From assembly GCA_031551145.1 (NCBI GenBank), contig JAVBNZ010000017.1, positions 16,406 through 80,405 on the forward strand: a DNA stretch of 64,000 nt. The letters run 5' to 3'. Below are positions 8,035-16,196 of the stretch, piece by piece; within the stretch, counting starts at the first letter, position 1, and every line of letters starts with the position of its first letter. The DNA comes from WRKB01 sp031551145 (GTDB lineage Bacteria; Desulfobacterota; Desulfovibrionia; Desulfovibrionales; Desulfovibrionaceae). A program made the position numbers and the translations under genes. The notes below the pieces were generated by a model. The model saw only the letters and a program-made list of their open reading frames with translations. It ran no database searches and was not told where the DNA came from.

Positions 8035-8706
8035 CTAGGTGAGCTGTTTGATCAGTGTGTCCTTGATGGAATCAATGCTGCCCAGACCGTCAAGTTCAAT
8101 GTATTTCGTCACGCCCTTGGCGGCCAGATTTTTATAGAAATAGGCGGCGGCCAGGGTGCCGGTCTTGGTGTCGTAATAGATGTCGTGGCGTTTGTTGATG
8201 GCCGCCTCGTCCTGGTCGTCCGAACGGGCGGAGAGATCGCCGCCGCAGACGCGGCATTGGTCGCCGGCGGGCTTGATGGCATCAATGAAGATGTTGTTGG
8301 GGTGGTTGTTGTTGTTTTTACACAGGCGGCGGCCCATGATGCGGTTTTTTGCCGTTTCACGGGGCAGCAGGATTTCGATCACGTAGTCGAGCTTGATATC
8401 AGCGGCCTTGAGGGCGTCATAGAGTTTTTCGGCCTGCACCATGTTGCGGGGAAAGCCGTCGAGCAGCCAGCCGTTTTTCCCTTTGCTCTGCAGGGTTTCG
8501 AGCACCATGGGAATGGTGATGTCGTCGGGCACCAGATCGCCGCGGTCGATGTAGGCTTTGGCTTGTTTGCCGAGTTCGGTGCCGCCGCCGATATGTTCGC
8601 GGAAAATCGCGCCGGATTCGATGTGAGCGAGTTGGTATTTTTGTTTGACCAGATCGCCCTGGGTGCCTTTGCCGCTTCCGTTCGGGCCGAAAATCAAAAT
8701 ATTCAC
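8035..8706 (-). CDS. adk: Adenylate kinase with metal-binding LID
   Basis: This 223-residue kinase interconverts ATP, AMP and ADP in the cytoplasm. The P-loop FGPNGSGKGT (residues 6-15) and LLDGFPRN (81-88) are present. The LID carries Cys129, His135, Cys151 and Cys154, the same residues at the same positions as the zinc/cobalt/iron site of Desulfovibrio gigas adenylate kinase, so a bound metal is expected. The start is GTG at 8706, preceded by CAGGAGG. It is transcribed divergently from the exported protein at 8876, and both promoters sit in a symmetric element. Confidence 0.95.
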   Translation of the reverse strand: MNILIFGPNGSGKGTQGDLVKQKYQLAHIESGAIFREHIGGGTELGKQAKAYIDRGDLVPDDITIPMVLETLQSKGKNGWLLDGFPRNMVQAEKLYDALKAADIKLDYVIEILLPRETAKNRIMGRRLCKNNNNHPNNIFIDAIKPAGDQCRVCGGDLSARSDDQDEAAINKRHDIYYDTKTGTLAAAYFYKNLAAKGVTKYIELDGLGSIDSIKDTLIKQLT

Positions 8707-8745
8707 GCAAGCCTCCTGTGCGAAATGATAGGAATGATCTTTGTG

Positions 8746-8774
8746 ACTTTACGCACTTGTCCGCAAGCTGTCAA
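8746..8774 (-). promoter_or_regulatory. adk promoter
   Basis: On the minus strand TTGACA (complement of 8769-8774) and TAAAGT (complement of 8746-8751) are spaced by 17 bases, 40 bases upstream of the GTG start. This is a close sigma-70 match. Confidence 0.65.
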
Positions 8775-8794
8775 TATATTTCGCGCATTGACAG
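8768..8794. promoter_or_regulatory. Inverted repeat joining two divergent -35 boxes
   Basis: CTGTCAAT (8768-8775) and ATTGACAG (8787-8794) are perfect inverted repeats 11 bases apart. Each contains a TTGACA box: one for adk on the minus strand, one for the plus-strand gene (8788-8793, with a weak -10 near 8810-8816). The symmetry could be an operator or just two back-to-back promoters. Confidence 0.5.
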
Positions 8795-8875
8795 ACGAAG
8801 TCGCCTTGTGAAATAGTGGACAAGCCGTGGCGGGATCGTGCCCTACCCGCCGCAATCTTTACCCTGGAGGTTCGT

Positions 8876-9445
8876 ATGAGGGGATTTCGGTACTGTCTGC
8901 TTACGCTGATCTGCCTTGCCTTTACCGCGCCCGCCTTTGCCGCGGACGTGTACGGGCGGTGCGTGGCCTACGACAAGGACACGAAAAAAGTGACCATCAT
9001 TGAAGACAAGCTCGGCTGGAGCAACCCCAAACGTCCTGAATTCACCGTGCTTCCGGCCAAGGAATTCGTGTTGGCGGAAGACCCCGGCGCCATGACCCCC
9101 AAGGGCGGCGGCCGCCTGCGCATTGATCTGGAAAAGAAAGAGATTATTATTTATAACGACAAAGCCAAAAGCATCGATACCTTTGCGGTGGAAATCATCA
9201 GCCGCACGGACAATGTGGAGCCCGGCAATGCTCTGGTTGCCGGAAAGACCTTCCCCGTGGTGGACAAAGCAAAGAAGGAAGTTACGATTTATTCGCCCCG
9301 GCAGAAGAACGTCTGCACGATCAAGGTCCCCGACAAGTACATGGAACTTGCGGCGGCCGCCTGGGATAACGGCAACGATGTGAAGATCACCTGGCAGGAA
9401 GCGGGCAAGGCCACGGCCTTCACCAACCTTTCCAAAGCGAAATAA
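8876..9445 (+). CDS. Exported protein of unknown function
   Basis: This 189-residue protein has a signal peptide (residues 1-21, cleavage after AFA) and a mature part of short beta-rich segments with many Lys and Asp. I see no catalytic motif and only one cysteine (in KNVCTIKV) in the mature part. It resembles small periplasmic proteins of unknown function found in Desulfovibrionales. ATG 8876 follows GGAGG at a good distance; a longer frame from 8816 lacks a site and would bury the signal peptide. It is a single-gene transcript ending in a strong terminator, transcribed away from adk. Confidence 0.75.
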   Translation: MRGFRYCLLTLICLAFTAPAFAADVYGRCVAYDKDTKKVTIIEDKLGWSNPKRPEFTVLPAKEFVLAEDPGAMTPKGGGRLRIDLEKKEIIIYNDKAKSIDTFAVEIISRTDNVEPGNALVAGKTFPVVDKAKKEVTIYSPRQKNVCTIKVPDKYMELAAAAWDNGNDVKITWQEAGKATAFTNLSKAK

Positions 9446-9468
9446 CCTGTGGCCGACAGAGAGACGGA

Positions 9469-9491
9469 GGGGGCCGCCGGCCCCCTTTTTT
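9469..9491 (+). terminator. Rho-independent terminator
   Basis: GGGGGCC (9469-9475) pairs with GGCCCCC (9479-9485) around a 3-base loop and is followed by six T residues. It ends the exported-protein transcript. Confidence 0.9.
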
Positions 9492-9522
9492 ATGCACATT
9501 TTACGCTTGAAACAGAAAATCT

Positions 9523-10656
9523 ATGTTCATCCATTTGAGCGCCGGGATTGTATTCGCCTACCTGCTGCTGCGCTTTGTGTTGCCGTTGCGCGTCGGCATG
9601 GGCGTCAAGACGGCGGCCGCGCTGTTGCTCTTGCTGGTTTCGCAGCAGCATTTTCTCGTGCGCACGTTTTTCGGCAGCTTGTCTTCTCCGGAATTGCCTG
9701 CGGCCGTGCTGCTTTTTCAGGGCTGGAGCTTTATTTCCCTGCTTTTTCTTTTTGTTTTGATTCTGGCCGGCGATCTCGTCTCCCTGCTGCGCCTGATCAC
9801 GCGGCGCATCAAGCCCAACCCGCCCCCGGCCTTTTCGCCGGATAGGCGGCGGGCGTTCATCGCCTGCCTGGCTGTGGTGCCGGCGGCCTACGGCGTGGAA
9901 CAGGCGGTGGAACTGCCCGGCGTGCTCGAGACCGAAGCGCGCCTGCCCCGCCTGCCTGCGGAATTGGACGGCCTGAATCTGGTGCAGGTCAGCGACCTGC
10001 ACGCCGGCCCTCTGCTGCGGGAACCGTGGGTGAAAGGAGTGGTGGAGCGGGTCAATGCCCTCAAGCCGGATCTTCTTCTCTTCACGGGCGACATGGTGGA
10101 CGGCACGCCTTCCCGTCGGATCGAAGATGTCGCACCGCTCAAGGATTTGCGGGCGCGCTTCGGGATATACGGCTGTGTCGGCAATCACGAATATTATGGA
10201 GATTATCCCGCCTGGATGCGCACTTTTCCCCGGCTTGGCCTCAAGCTGCTGTTGAACGCCCACGAGACGTTGACAATACGCGGCAAGAACCTGGTTCTGG
10301 CAGGACTCACCGACATCGCGGCCGCGCGCTACGGCCTGCCCACACCCGATCTTGAGGCGGCCCTGGCGGGCGCACCGGAAAACACGGTGCGCATCCTGCT
10401 GAACCACCGTCCCGAGAACGCACGGAAGCACGCAAACGCGGGTTTTGATCTGAAGCTCTGCGGACATACGCACGGCGGCCAGATTCTGGGCATGAACCGT
10501 CTGGTGGCCCGCTTTAACGACGGGTACCTCTACGGCTGGTACCAAATCGGAGCAATGCCCATGTATGTCAGTTCCGGCGCGGGCCTGTGGAACGGCTTCC
10601 CCGCCCGTTTGGGCGTGCCGTCGGAAATCGTCCGCATTGTTTTGCGCCGCGTTTGA
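9523..10656 (+). CDS. Membrane-anchored calcineurin-like metallophosphoesterase
   Basis: In this 377-residue protein the N-terminal 110 residues hold about three or four hydrophobic helices. The C-terminal domain has the full metallophosphoesterase motif set: VSDLHAGP, FTGDMVDG, GNHEYYGD, LNHRPE and CGHTHGGQ. It resembles the YaeI/YkuE group, which acts on lipid-linked or other phosphoesters at the membrane; the substrate here is unknown. It follows a terminator by about 30 bases, so it probably has its own promoter. The ATG at 9523 is the first possible start; a strong ribosome site is not evident. Confidence 0.88.
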   Translation: MFIHLSAGIVFAYLLLRFVLPLRVGMGVKTAAALLLLLVSQQHFLVRTFFGSLSSPELPAAVLLFQGWSFISLLFLFVLILAGDLVSLLRLITRRIKPNPPPAFSPDRRRAFIACLAVVPAAYGVEQAVELPGVLETEARLPRLPAELDGLNLVQVSDLHAGPLLREPWVKGVVERVNALKPDLLLFTGDMVDGTPSRRIEDVAPLKDLRARFGIYGCVGNHEYYGDYPAWMRTFPRLGLKLLLNAHETLTIRGKNLVLAGLTDIAAARYGLPTPDLEAALAGAPENTVRILLNHRPENARKHANAGFDLKLCGHTHGGQILGMNRLVARFNDGYLYGWYQIGAMPMYVSSGAGLWNGFPARLGVPSEIVRIVLRRV

Positions 10657-10713
10657 AGGCGATGCGGGCTTTTGCGCGGGGGCAAAGATGAGCCCTTTTC
10701 ATTGCGGCGGATA

Positions 10714-10722
10714 TGGTATAAT
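10714..10722 (+). promoter_or_regulatory. Extended -10 promoter of the hybrid kinase gene
   Basis: TGG followed by a perfect TATAAT (10717-10722) forms an extended -10 element 82 bases before the kinase start. No good -35 is seen, which is usual for extended -10 promoters. Confidence 0.55.
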
Positions 10723-10803
10723 ATCTACAGAATTACCTGCATTGTCGGCGCGCGACGCCTGTTGCGCGTTCTACGTTGAGGCGGATGTTACGGGGATTTT
10801 CGC

Positions 10804-13128
10804 ATGAAGCGGCTCCTTTCCTTCTCGTTTCAGCACAAGGTTGCTCTCGTCTTCCTGTTGCTGATGAACATCCCCTTTCTGGTGACCGGCTATATGGCGA
10901 AAAACCTGACGGAACGCACGATCCTTCAGGAAAAGCACAACAAGCTTCTCGCTTTTGTCCGCATCCTGGACACGCGTCTCGGCCCCGGCGGCTATACGGC
11001 CCTGCTGCGCAGGCATAATGCATTGAGCGCCCCGCGTGAGGAAAAAATACGTATCCTCAACGGAGAACTTTCCAAAGTGACGGACGAGGTGGGCGCCTCC
11101 TCCCCCGGTCTGGGGGTGGGCTATTATTCCTCCGACCTGGACGCCATCATCACCTACGGCCCTTCCTCCTCCTTTGCGCACATGGTCGGCCGCTCCATCG
11201 CCTTTGACCATCCCGGCCGCATTGCCATGCGGGAGAACAGGGAGATGGTGCAGTCCGGCAGCATGGTGCGCGGGGATATCATGAACGCCATGCGCCCCAT
11301 CGTGCGCGAAGACGCGGTTATCGGCTACATCTGGGCCAACGAACTCACCACGGACATCAAGGCGCAGATAGGCGAAATGACCCGCAATATCTTCCTGGTC
11401 ATGTTGATCTGCTTCGGCCTGACCTGCGTCGTGTTGATTTTTCTTGCGCGACGCACAGTGCGCGATGTGGATCGCATCATCAAAGGCGTGCGCGAGATGC
11501 GGTTCGATCTCACCAAACGCATCGACATCGCGGACGGCGAACTCGGCGAAGTGGCGAGCAGCATCAACGCCATGGCCGCGGACATCAACCGCGCCGGCGA
11601 AGAGACCAACAGGGCGATCTTCGTGCTGCAAAGCGTTATGAGCAACGTGGATGCCACAGTCTATGTCTGCGACCCGAAAACAAAGGTACTGGTCTACGCC
11701 AATGACTATCTGTGCCGCCTGCTGGGCAGGGACGATCTGCAGGGCAGGCTTTGCCACGAAGCTCTGCAGGGCAACCCCGAGCCTTGTGACTTCTGTCCGC
11801 AAAAGCACCTGTTCGATGAGGACGGCAATCCCATCTTCACCTCCGTGCGCTGGGAAATACACAACAAAGTCATCGGACGCGACTTTTTGGTGACGGATCG
11901 GCTCGTCACTTGGCACGACGGCAGGCTGCTGCACATGGAAGTCGGCACCGATGTCACCGAACGCAACGCCCTGGCCCTGGCCGAGGCCGCCAACCTGGCC
12001 CAGCGGGATTTTCTGGCGCGCATGAGCCATGAAATACGCACGCCCATGAACGGGGTGCTGGGCATGACCCGCCTGGCCATGCAGGCCGATCCCCCTCCGG
12101 CACAATTGGAATATTTGAAAAAAATCCAGGCTTCCGCCTCGTTGCTGCTCGGCATTATCAACGATATCCTGGATTTTTCGCGCATAGAGGCCGGCAAGCT
12201 CACCATAGAAAAGCAACCCTTCAGAGTGCGCGAAATGGTGGACAACGTGCGGGAACTCATAGCTCCCCGCGCGGATGAGAAACTTCTGCAGTTTCATGTC
12301 GACATTGACGATACGGTGCCCGAATACGCGGTGGGCGACGGCCTGCGGTTGTCGCAGGTGCTGCTCAACCTGCTCGGCAACGCCTCCAAGTTCACGCAGG
12401 AAGGTTCCATTTTCCTGCGCATGCGGGCCGCGACCCTGCCTTCCGGCCTGCTGCGTCTCGACTGTTCGGTGGAGGATACCGGCATCGGCATGACCGAGGA
12501 GGAGCAGGCCGCGCTCTTCAAGCCCTTCACCCAGGCGGACGCCTCCACTTCCCGCAGGTTCGGCGGCACCGGGCTCGGCCTCTCCATCAGCAAGGCCCTT
12601 GTGGAACTTATGGGCGGGACGGTGAGCGCAACGAGCGAAACGGGCAGGGGAAGCGTTTTTTCCTTTCACGTTGAACTGGAGCCGTATGACGGCGAGCCGC
12701 ATCCTCTGGACGAACTGGACAGGGCGGTGGAAGAGCGGCGTTACGACGGCTGCCGCTTCCTGTTGGTTGAAGACAACGAGATCAACCAGGAAATCGCCCT
12801 GGCCCTTCTTGCGGATCTGGGCGCCGAAACCGATGTGGCGGAAAACGGGGAAGAAGGCGTCAAAGCTTTTGAAGCCAAGGATTACGACATCATCCTCATG
12901 GATGTGCGCATGCCGATTATGGACGGTCTGGAGGCCACACGGCGCATCCGGGCCTCAGCCAAACACGACGCCCGCAGCGTGCCCATTGTGGCCATGACCG
13001 CCAACGCCATGCGGGAGGATCGGGAAGCAGGCGAAGCCGCCGGCATGAACGCTTACGTTGCCAAACCCATCGATATCGACGAGCTCAAACACGTGCTCTA
13101 TCAGAAGTTGCGGGGGGGCACGCCATAG
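10804..13128 (+). CDS. Hybrid sensor histidine kinase / response regulator
   Basis: This 774-residue protein has a transmembrane helix at about residues 10-30, a periplasmic sensor region, a second helix at about 197-217, and a HAMP segment. A PAS domain follows (about 275-390) containing a cysteine pair in EPCDFCP. Then come HisKA with phospho-acceptor His409 in SHEIRTPMN, HATPase with N, G1 (DTGIGM) and G2 (GGTGLGLS) boxes, and a receiver domain with phospho-acceptor Asp700 in ILMDVRMP. It should sense a signal in the periplasm or through the PAS domain and run an internal phosphorelay. There is no HPt domain or output regulator next to it, so its partner is elsewhere. The ligand is unknown. 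Confidence 0.93.
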   Translation: MKRLLSFSFQHKVALVFLLLMNIPFLVTGYMAKNLTERTILQEKHNKLLAFVRILDTRLGPGGYTALLRRHNALSAPREEKIRILNGELSKVTDEVGASSPGLGVGYYSSDLDAIITYGPSSSFAHMVGRSIAFDHPGRIAMRENREMVQSGSMVRGDIMNAMRPIVREDAVIGYIWANELTTDIKAQIGEMTRNIFLVMLICFGLTCVVLIFLARRTVRDVDRIIKGVREMRFDLTKRIDIADGELGEVASSINAMAADINRAGEETNRAIFVLQSVMSNVDATVYVCDPKTKVLVYANDYLCRLLGRDDLQGRLCHEALQGNPEPCDFCPQKHLFDEDGNPIFTSVRWEIHNKVIGRDFLVTDRLVTWHDGRLLHMEVGTDVTERNALALAEAANLAQRDFLARMSHEIRTPMNGVLGMTRLAMQADPPPAQLEYLKKIQASASLLLGIINDILDFSRIEAGKLTIEKQPFRVREMVDNVRELIAPRADEKLLQFHVDIDDTVPEYAVGDGLRLSQVLLNLLGNASKFTQEGSIFLRMRAATLPSGLLRLDCSVEDTGIGMTEEEQAALFKPFTQADASTSRRFGGTGLGLSISKALVELMGGTVSATSETGRGSVFSFHVELEPYDGEPHPLDELDRAVEERRYDGCRFLLVEDNEINQEIALALLADLGAETDVAENGEEGVKAFEAKDYDIILMDVRMPIMDGLEATRRIRASAKHDARSVPIVAMTANAMREDREAGEAAGMNAYVAKPIDIDELKHVLYQKLRGGTP

Positions 13129-13147
13129 AGCAGTCATTGCTCCGCCG

Positions 13148-14335
13148 TCATTGCCTTCCGATTTTTTGAAGTTTCACATGAAGTTTTGACAGGGCGTCCT
13201 CGTGTGTGGCGCGTCGGTTCGTGAGCATGCGCATGCCGGCAAAGGCTGCGACAGCGCCGGCCAGCAACGCCGCGCCCATAAGCGGACGGTAGAATATCCA
13301 GCCCAAAGCGATAACGATCAGGCCGCAGAACAGGCTCAGGCCGAAAGCGGTCAGGCCCGCGCCCGCATTCAGGATGCTGCCGATGAAGGGCACAAGATCG
13401 CCGATGACGCCGAGTGGCCTCAAAATAAGATACCAGCCCGCAAAAAGTCCCAGCACGCCGAGACCGCGCAGTATCCAGGCCAATGTCGCGTTTTCCCGTT
13501 GCGCGGTGTTGAACATGGCGGACGCGTCGGGCAGGCCTGGCTGCAGCATATAAATGCTCCGTTTGCCGTCGCGCACTGAAAACGGCACAAAGGTGTTCCC
13601 CTGCTGCCGGGCTGCGACGCCGACTTCCTGTTCCGGGGCGTAGTGATACGTGATGCGCAGATCGCCGACTTCCGGGGCGTCCGGGTTCTTTCCCACAAAA
13701 ATTTGCCCGCGCGCGGCCACAAAATTGTCGGTCGAGGGCGGCGCTTCGGGCAGACGCAGGTTTTCCCGGGCCGGGAGATTCAGCAGACCCTCCGGTAAGC
13801 TGAATGCGCCGAGCTGCGCCTGGGGCGCCTTCAGTGTCAGAGAGGAATACGGCATGGCCGCGGGGTTGGCGTGTCCCTTGGGTTCGTGAAAACGGGAAGA
13901 GTCGTTGAGAGAAGAACCCCATACCCTGGAATAGGAATACGTGGTCTCCGTGGTCACGGAACCGCCGAGCTGTTTGGTTTCTTTGGTGTGCTTTGTTTCC
14001 TTCCATTGGAACATTTCCGCCGTGCGCAGCAGGATCAAGGCCCTGACCTCCACAAAGGGGAAATCCGGATCCGCGATTACTCCCCCGGCAAGCGCCCCGC
14101 CGGAAACATGTACCAGCTTGCCCTCGTTTTCAGGCAGCACGCGATCCGAGGGCACGGAAATCACCAATCCGGCCCCTTCGGCAAGCCCCTTGGCGGTGAG
14201 CACCGCGCGGCCCTCGTTCCACCAGAGCAACACGGCCCCGGCAATCACGAGCAGCAGACCGACAGCAATGCCCGCAGAGGCGTTCTTGAGGCGGGAAAAC
14301 CAGGATTGGCCCGTAGCGACGGTGTGCTCGTCCAT
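13148..14335 (-). CDS. TMEM43-family membrane protein
   Basis: This 395-residue protein has one N-terminal transmembrane helix, a large soluble region of about 250 residues and three or four C-terminal helices. This layout and the W-NEGRAVLTAKGLAEG stretch after the first helix match the TMEM43 (LUMA) family, whose bacterial function is unknown. The start is the ATG at 14335 preceded by GGAGGAA; a longer frame to 14425 lacks such a site. It converges on the hybrid kinase with only 19 bases between them. A TGTTTA/TAAACA inverted repeat lies upstream at 14404-14420. Confidence 0.8.
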   Translation of the reverse strand: MDEHTVATGQSWFSRLKNASAGIAVGLLLVIAGAVLLWWNEGRAVLTAKGLAEGAGLVISVPSDRVLPENEGKLVHVSGGALAGGVIADPDFPFVEVRALILLRTAEMFQWKETKHTKETKQLGGSVTTETTYSYSRVWGSSLNDSSRFHEPKGHANPAAMPYSSLTLKAPQAQLGAFSLPEGLLNLPARENLRLPEAPPSTDNFVAARGQIFVGKNPDAPEVGDLRITYHYAPEQEVGVAARQQGNTFVPFSVRDGKRSIYMLQPGLPDASAMFNTAQRENATLAWILRGLGVLGLFAGWYLILRPLGVIGDLVPFIGSILNAGAGLTAFGLSLFCGLIVIALGWIFYRPLMGAALLAGAVAAFAGMRMLTNRRATHEDALSKLHVKLQKIGRQ

Positions 14336-14426
14336 AGCGTTCCTCCTGCGGAACGTCGTGAAAACCGGGTTTTTCCAAACAGCCGCGGCAATATAGGCGT
14401 GTGTGTTTATAGTGTAAACAGCCAAT

Positions 14427-14660
14427 TTAGTACAGAAGATTATTTTTCCAGGATAGACGGAAGAGCGGCGCGCAGCCCGATATGAAAAATTTCAAGTCTA
14501 CCGCGCCGCAAGGTTCATACCCATTTCCATTCTCGGCCTGCTTCAAAATCGCCAGAATCTGGCTGTCGGAAAATCGGGACGTTTTCATGCAAAATCTCCG
14601 TGCTGCTTATTCTCGGAAATTCTACTTGCAAACGCTGTTTTTTCGGAGAGATTACCGACT
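14427..14660 (-). mobile_element. Remnant of an IS3-family insertion sequence (orfA start)
   Basis: On the minus strand ATG 14588 starts a 53-residue frame whose first 20 residues (MKTSRFSDSQILAILKQAEN) match the start of IS3-family OrfA transposase proteins. After that the sequence no longer fits and ends at 14427. About 70 bases upstream of the ATG (to 14660) resemble the usual IS leader, with GGAGATTTTGC before the start. The helix-turn-helix continuation, orfB and the other IS end are missing. This is a scar of an old insertion next to the AT-rich gene at 14659. Confidence 0.7.
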
Positions 14661-15843
14661 ATGGCGTGTTTTGCTTTTTTATGCCCGCTGCAGAAGACAC
14701 GCACGCATTCAATTTTGCATAGCCTGTATTGTTGGGATGTGAATCGAACGTGTGGAAGTCATTCTTTTCCAGTATGCATGTATGCAGGTTGATATTATTT
14801 TCTTTGGCAAACGCAATGATATTTTGGCTGGCGCGGCTCCATTGGGGGGGAGTTCCAGCTTCATTCTTCATTGTCACCAAGATCAAAAAACCCGGCGTTT
14901 CTCCGGAAAATAACAGAATTTTTAGCGCGTTAAGGTTTCTGGCGCAGACATCACGCCCAACAGCCTCAATAGGAATATTCGGGACCCGTGTTGGAAGGTC
15001 TTTGGTGTGGACATCACGCCCGGCAGTCTCAACAGGAATATTTGAGGTTCGTGGTATGATGAAATTTTCTTTAATATACCTGTAAATGATAAATATGGCT
15101 GCGGAACGCTTTGCGATAAGTTTTATATTATACTTTAGTTCAGTAATGTTTTTAAGGTCCAAGCTGGAGTTCTTTTTATCATAAAAATCTTGTGCAGCCG
15201 TTTTTGTTTGCTCTTCGGTATTATTCGCAAAATCATATCCGTAAAAATCTCCGTGTGACCTGCTGCAATCTCCAAATCGTAAACATTGTAACGTATCTTC
15301 GTCAAAATTCCATATATTTCTATTTAAATCATCTCCAATTATAATAGCGTTGATGGTTGAGAATTTTATGCCTTCCAATTCCAAATGTTCCTTCAGTTCA
15401 CGCCACTGCATTGGGCCTGTACCTAAGATTCCTCCATTTATGAAGTTCCTGTTTTGCTGGAATGCTAAATTGTCAAAGTCATAAAACCATGGCATGGCTC
15501 CTTGTCCTTCTGTAAAAGAATCACCGAAGATAATTTCTGCTTTTTTTGAATTATCTATATCTCTATTCTGTACTAATCCCAAGTTATTTGTTTGAATTAT
15601 ATAATCGTACTCCATGTGTACATTTTCATCTACGTAGTATGTTTTTGATATGATATTTTTATTTGGGTAATATTTAAAATATGAATTTATATTTTGAAAA
15701 TTTTCCCCTTTTTCAAACATCATGATTCTGTTTGAAAAATTTGTCACTTCAAGAGGGTGCCCAATTGTTATTCTGACGAGGAACTCTAAGATGAAAAATG
15801 ATATGACTGAAGAGACAAGCACGGTAAGGATATTCTTATGCAT
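14659..15843 (-). CDS. SGNH-like protein with N-terminal membrane anchor
   Basis: This 394-residue protein has one N-terminal transmembrane helix (about residues 5-25). It then has a GDS block IFGDSFTEGQG, an IGDD block and a C-terminal HTFDSHPNNTGY, which together suggest an SGNH/GDSL hydrolase or acyl-transfer fold. Residues 265-310 contain a 21-residue tandem repeat (NIPVETAGRDV... / NIPIEAVGRDV...). The gene is much richer in A and T than its neighbours, has no clear ribosome site and lies beside an IS remnant, so recent transfer is likely. Such proteins often modify surface polysaccharides; the substrate is unknown. Confidence 0.6.
   Translation of the reverse strand: MHKNILTVLVSSVISFFILEFLVRITIGHPLEVTNFSNRIMMFEKGENFQNINSYFKYYPNKNIISKTYYVDENVHMEYDYIIQTNNLGLVQNRDIDNSKKAEIIFGDSFTEGQGAMPWFYDFDNLAFQQNRNFINGGILGTGPMQWRELKEHLELEGIKFSTINAIIIGDDLNRNIWNFDEDTLQCLRFGDCSRSHGDFYGYDFANNTEEQTKTAAQDFYDKKNSSLDLKNITELKYNIKLIAKRSAAIFIIYRYIKENFIIPRTSNIPVETAGRDVHTKDLPTRVPNIPIEAVGRDVCARNLNALKILLFSGETPGFLILVTMKNEAGTPPQWSRASQNIIAFAKENNINLHTCILEKNDFHTFDSHPNNTGYAKLNACVSSAAGIKKQNTP
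14947..15072. repeat. 63-bp tandem repeat inside the SGNH-like gene
   Basis: The phrase GACATCACGCCC...AGGAATATT occurs at 14947 and again at 15010, 63 bases later, with diverged flanks. It keeps the reading frame and adds 21 residues. Confidence 0.75.
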
Positions 15844-15930
15844 AATTGTTTTATGTGTATGATGTTACGGGGCAAGAATAAGGTTCAGGGTGGACCTGTA
15901 CCAACGAGGTGCGGCGGGGGGCATACACTT

Positions 15931-15979
15931 GGGTATAAACTTCTTGGGAGGGGTATAAATTTCGTCGAAATTTATACCC
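15931..15979. repeat. 29-bp near-perfect palindrome with a third half-site
   Basis: GGGTATAAATTTCG (15951-15964), one central T, and its exact complement (15966-15979) form a 29-bp palindrome. A further GGGTATAAA lies 20 bases upstream at 15931. The stretch 15844-16027 has no gene that I can support. The palindrome could be an operator, a recombination site or the end of a lost element. Confidence 0.7.
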
Positions 15980-16027
15980 AGTTGAGGTGGATTGTCCAGG
16001 CCTTTGCCGGTCTACGGCGGAAACAAC

Positions 16028-16066
16028 AAACCCGGAAATCCTTGTGTATCAAGTCTTTCCGGGTTT
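16028..16066 (-). terminator. Orphan terminator, probably the original ssrA terminator
   Basis: AAACCCGGAAA (16028-16038) pairs with 16056-16066. On the minus strand the stem is followed by TTGTTGTTT. No minus-strand gene ends here. It stands 26 bases below the partial tmRNA-end copy at 16092, which is where the terminator of ssrA would be if the 14-kb element were removed. Confidence 0.6.
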
Positions 16067-16091
16067 TGCCGTTCTTCTCAGAACACTGTCA

Positions 16092-16104
16092 TGGTGGGGC
16101 GGGG
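16092..16104 (+). repeat. Candidate distal attachment site (partial tmRNA 3' end)
   Basis: TGGTGGGGCGGGG is in direct orientation to TGGTGGAGGCGGGG at 30019-30032 and differs by one missing base. The match covers the CCA and acceptor-stem part of ssrA only. It is short and G-rich, so the call rests on its position beside the orphan terminator. Confidence 0.5.
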
Positions 16105-16167
16105 ACTATAATATCAGACATTTAATACTGTGTCATTACTGGGTATTATTGCATGCATTGCCATTCG

Positions 16168-16188
16168 ATGCCAACAAAAATACCAACA
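16168..16188. repeat. Integrase-arm-like repeats, left end
   Basis: ATGCCAACA (16168-16176) and ATACCAACA (16180-16188) lie between the candidate attachment site and the first gene. Similar 9-mers cluster at the other end of the element (29842-29906). Confidence 0.5.
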
Positions 16189-16196
16189 GTTTTTTT

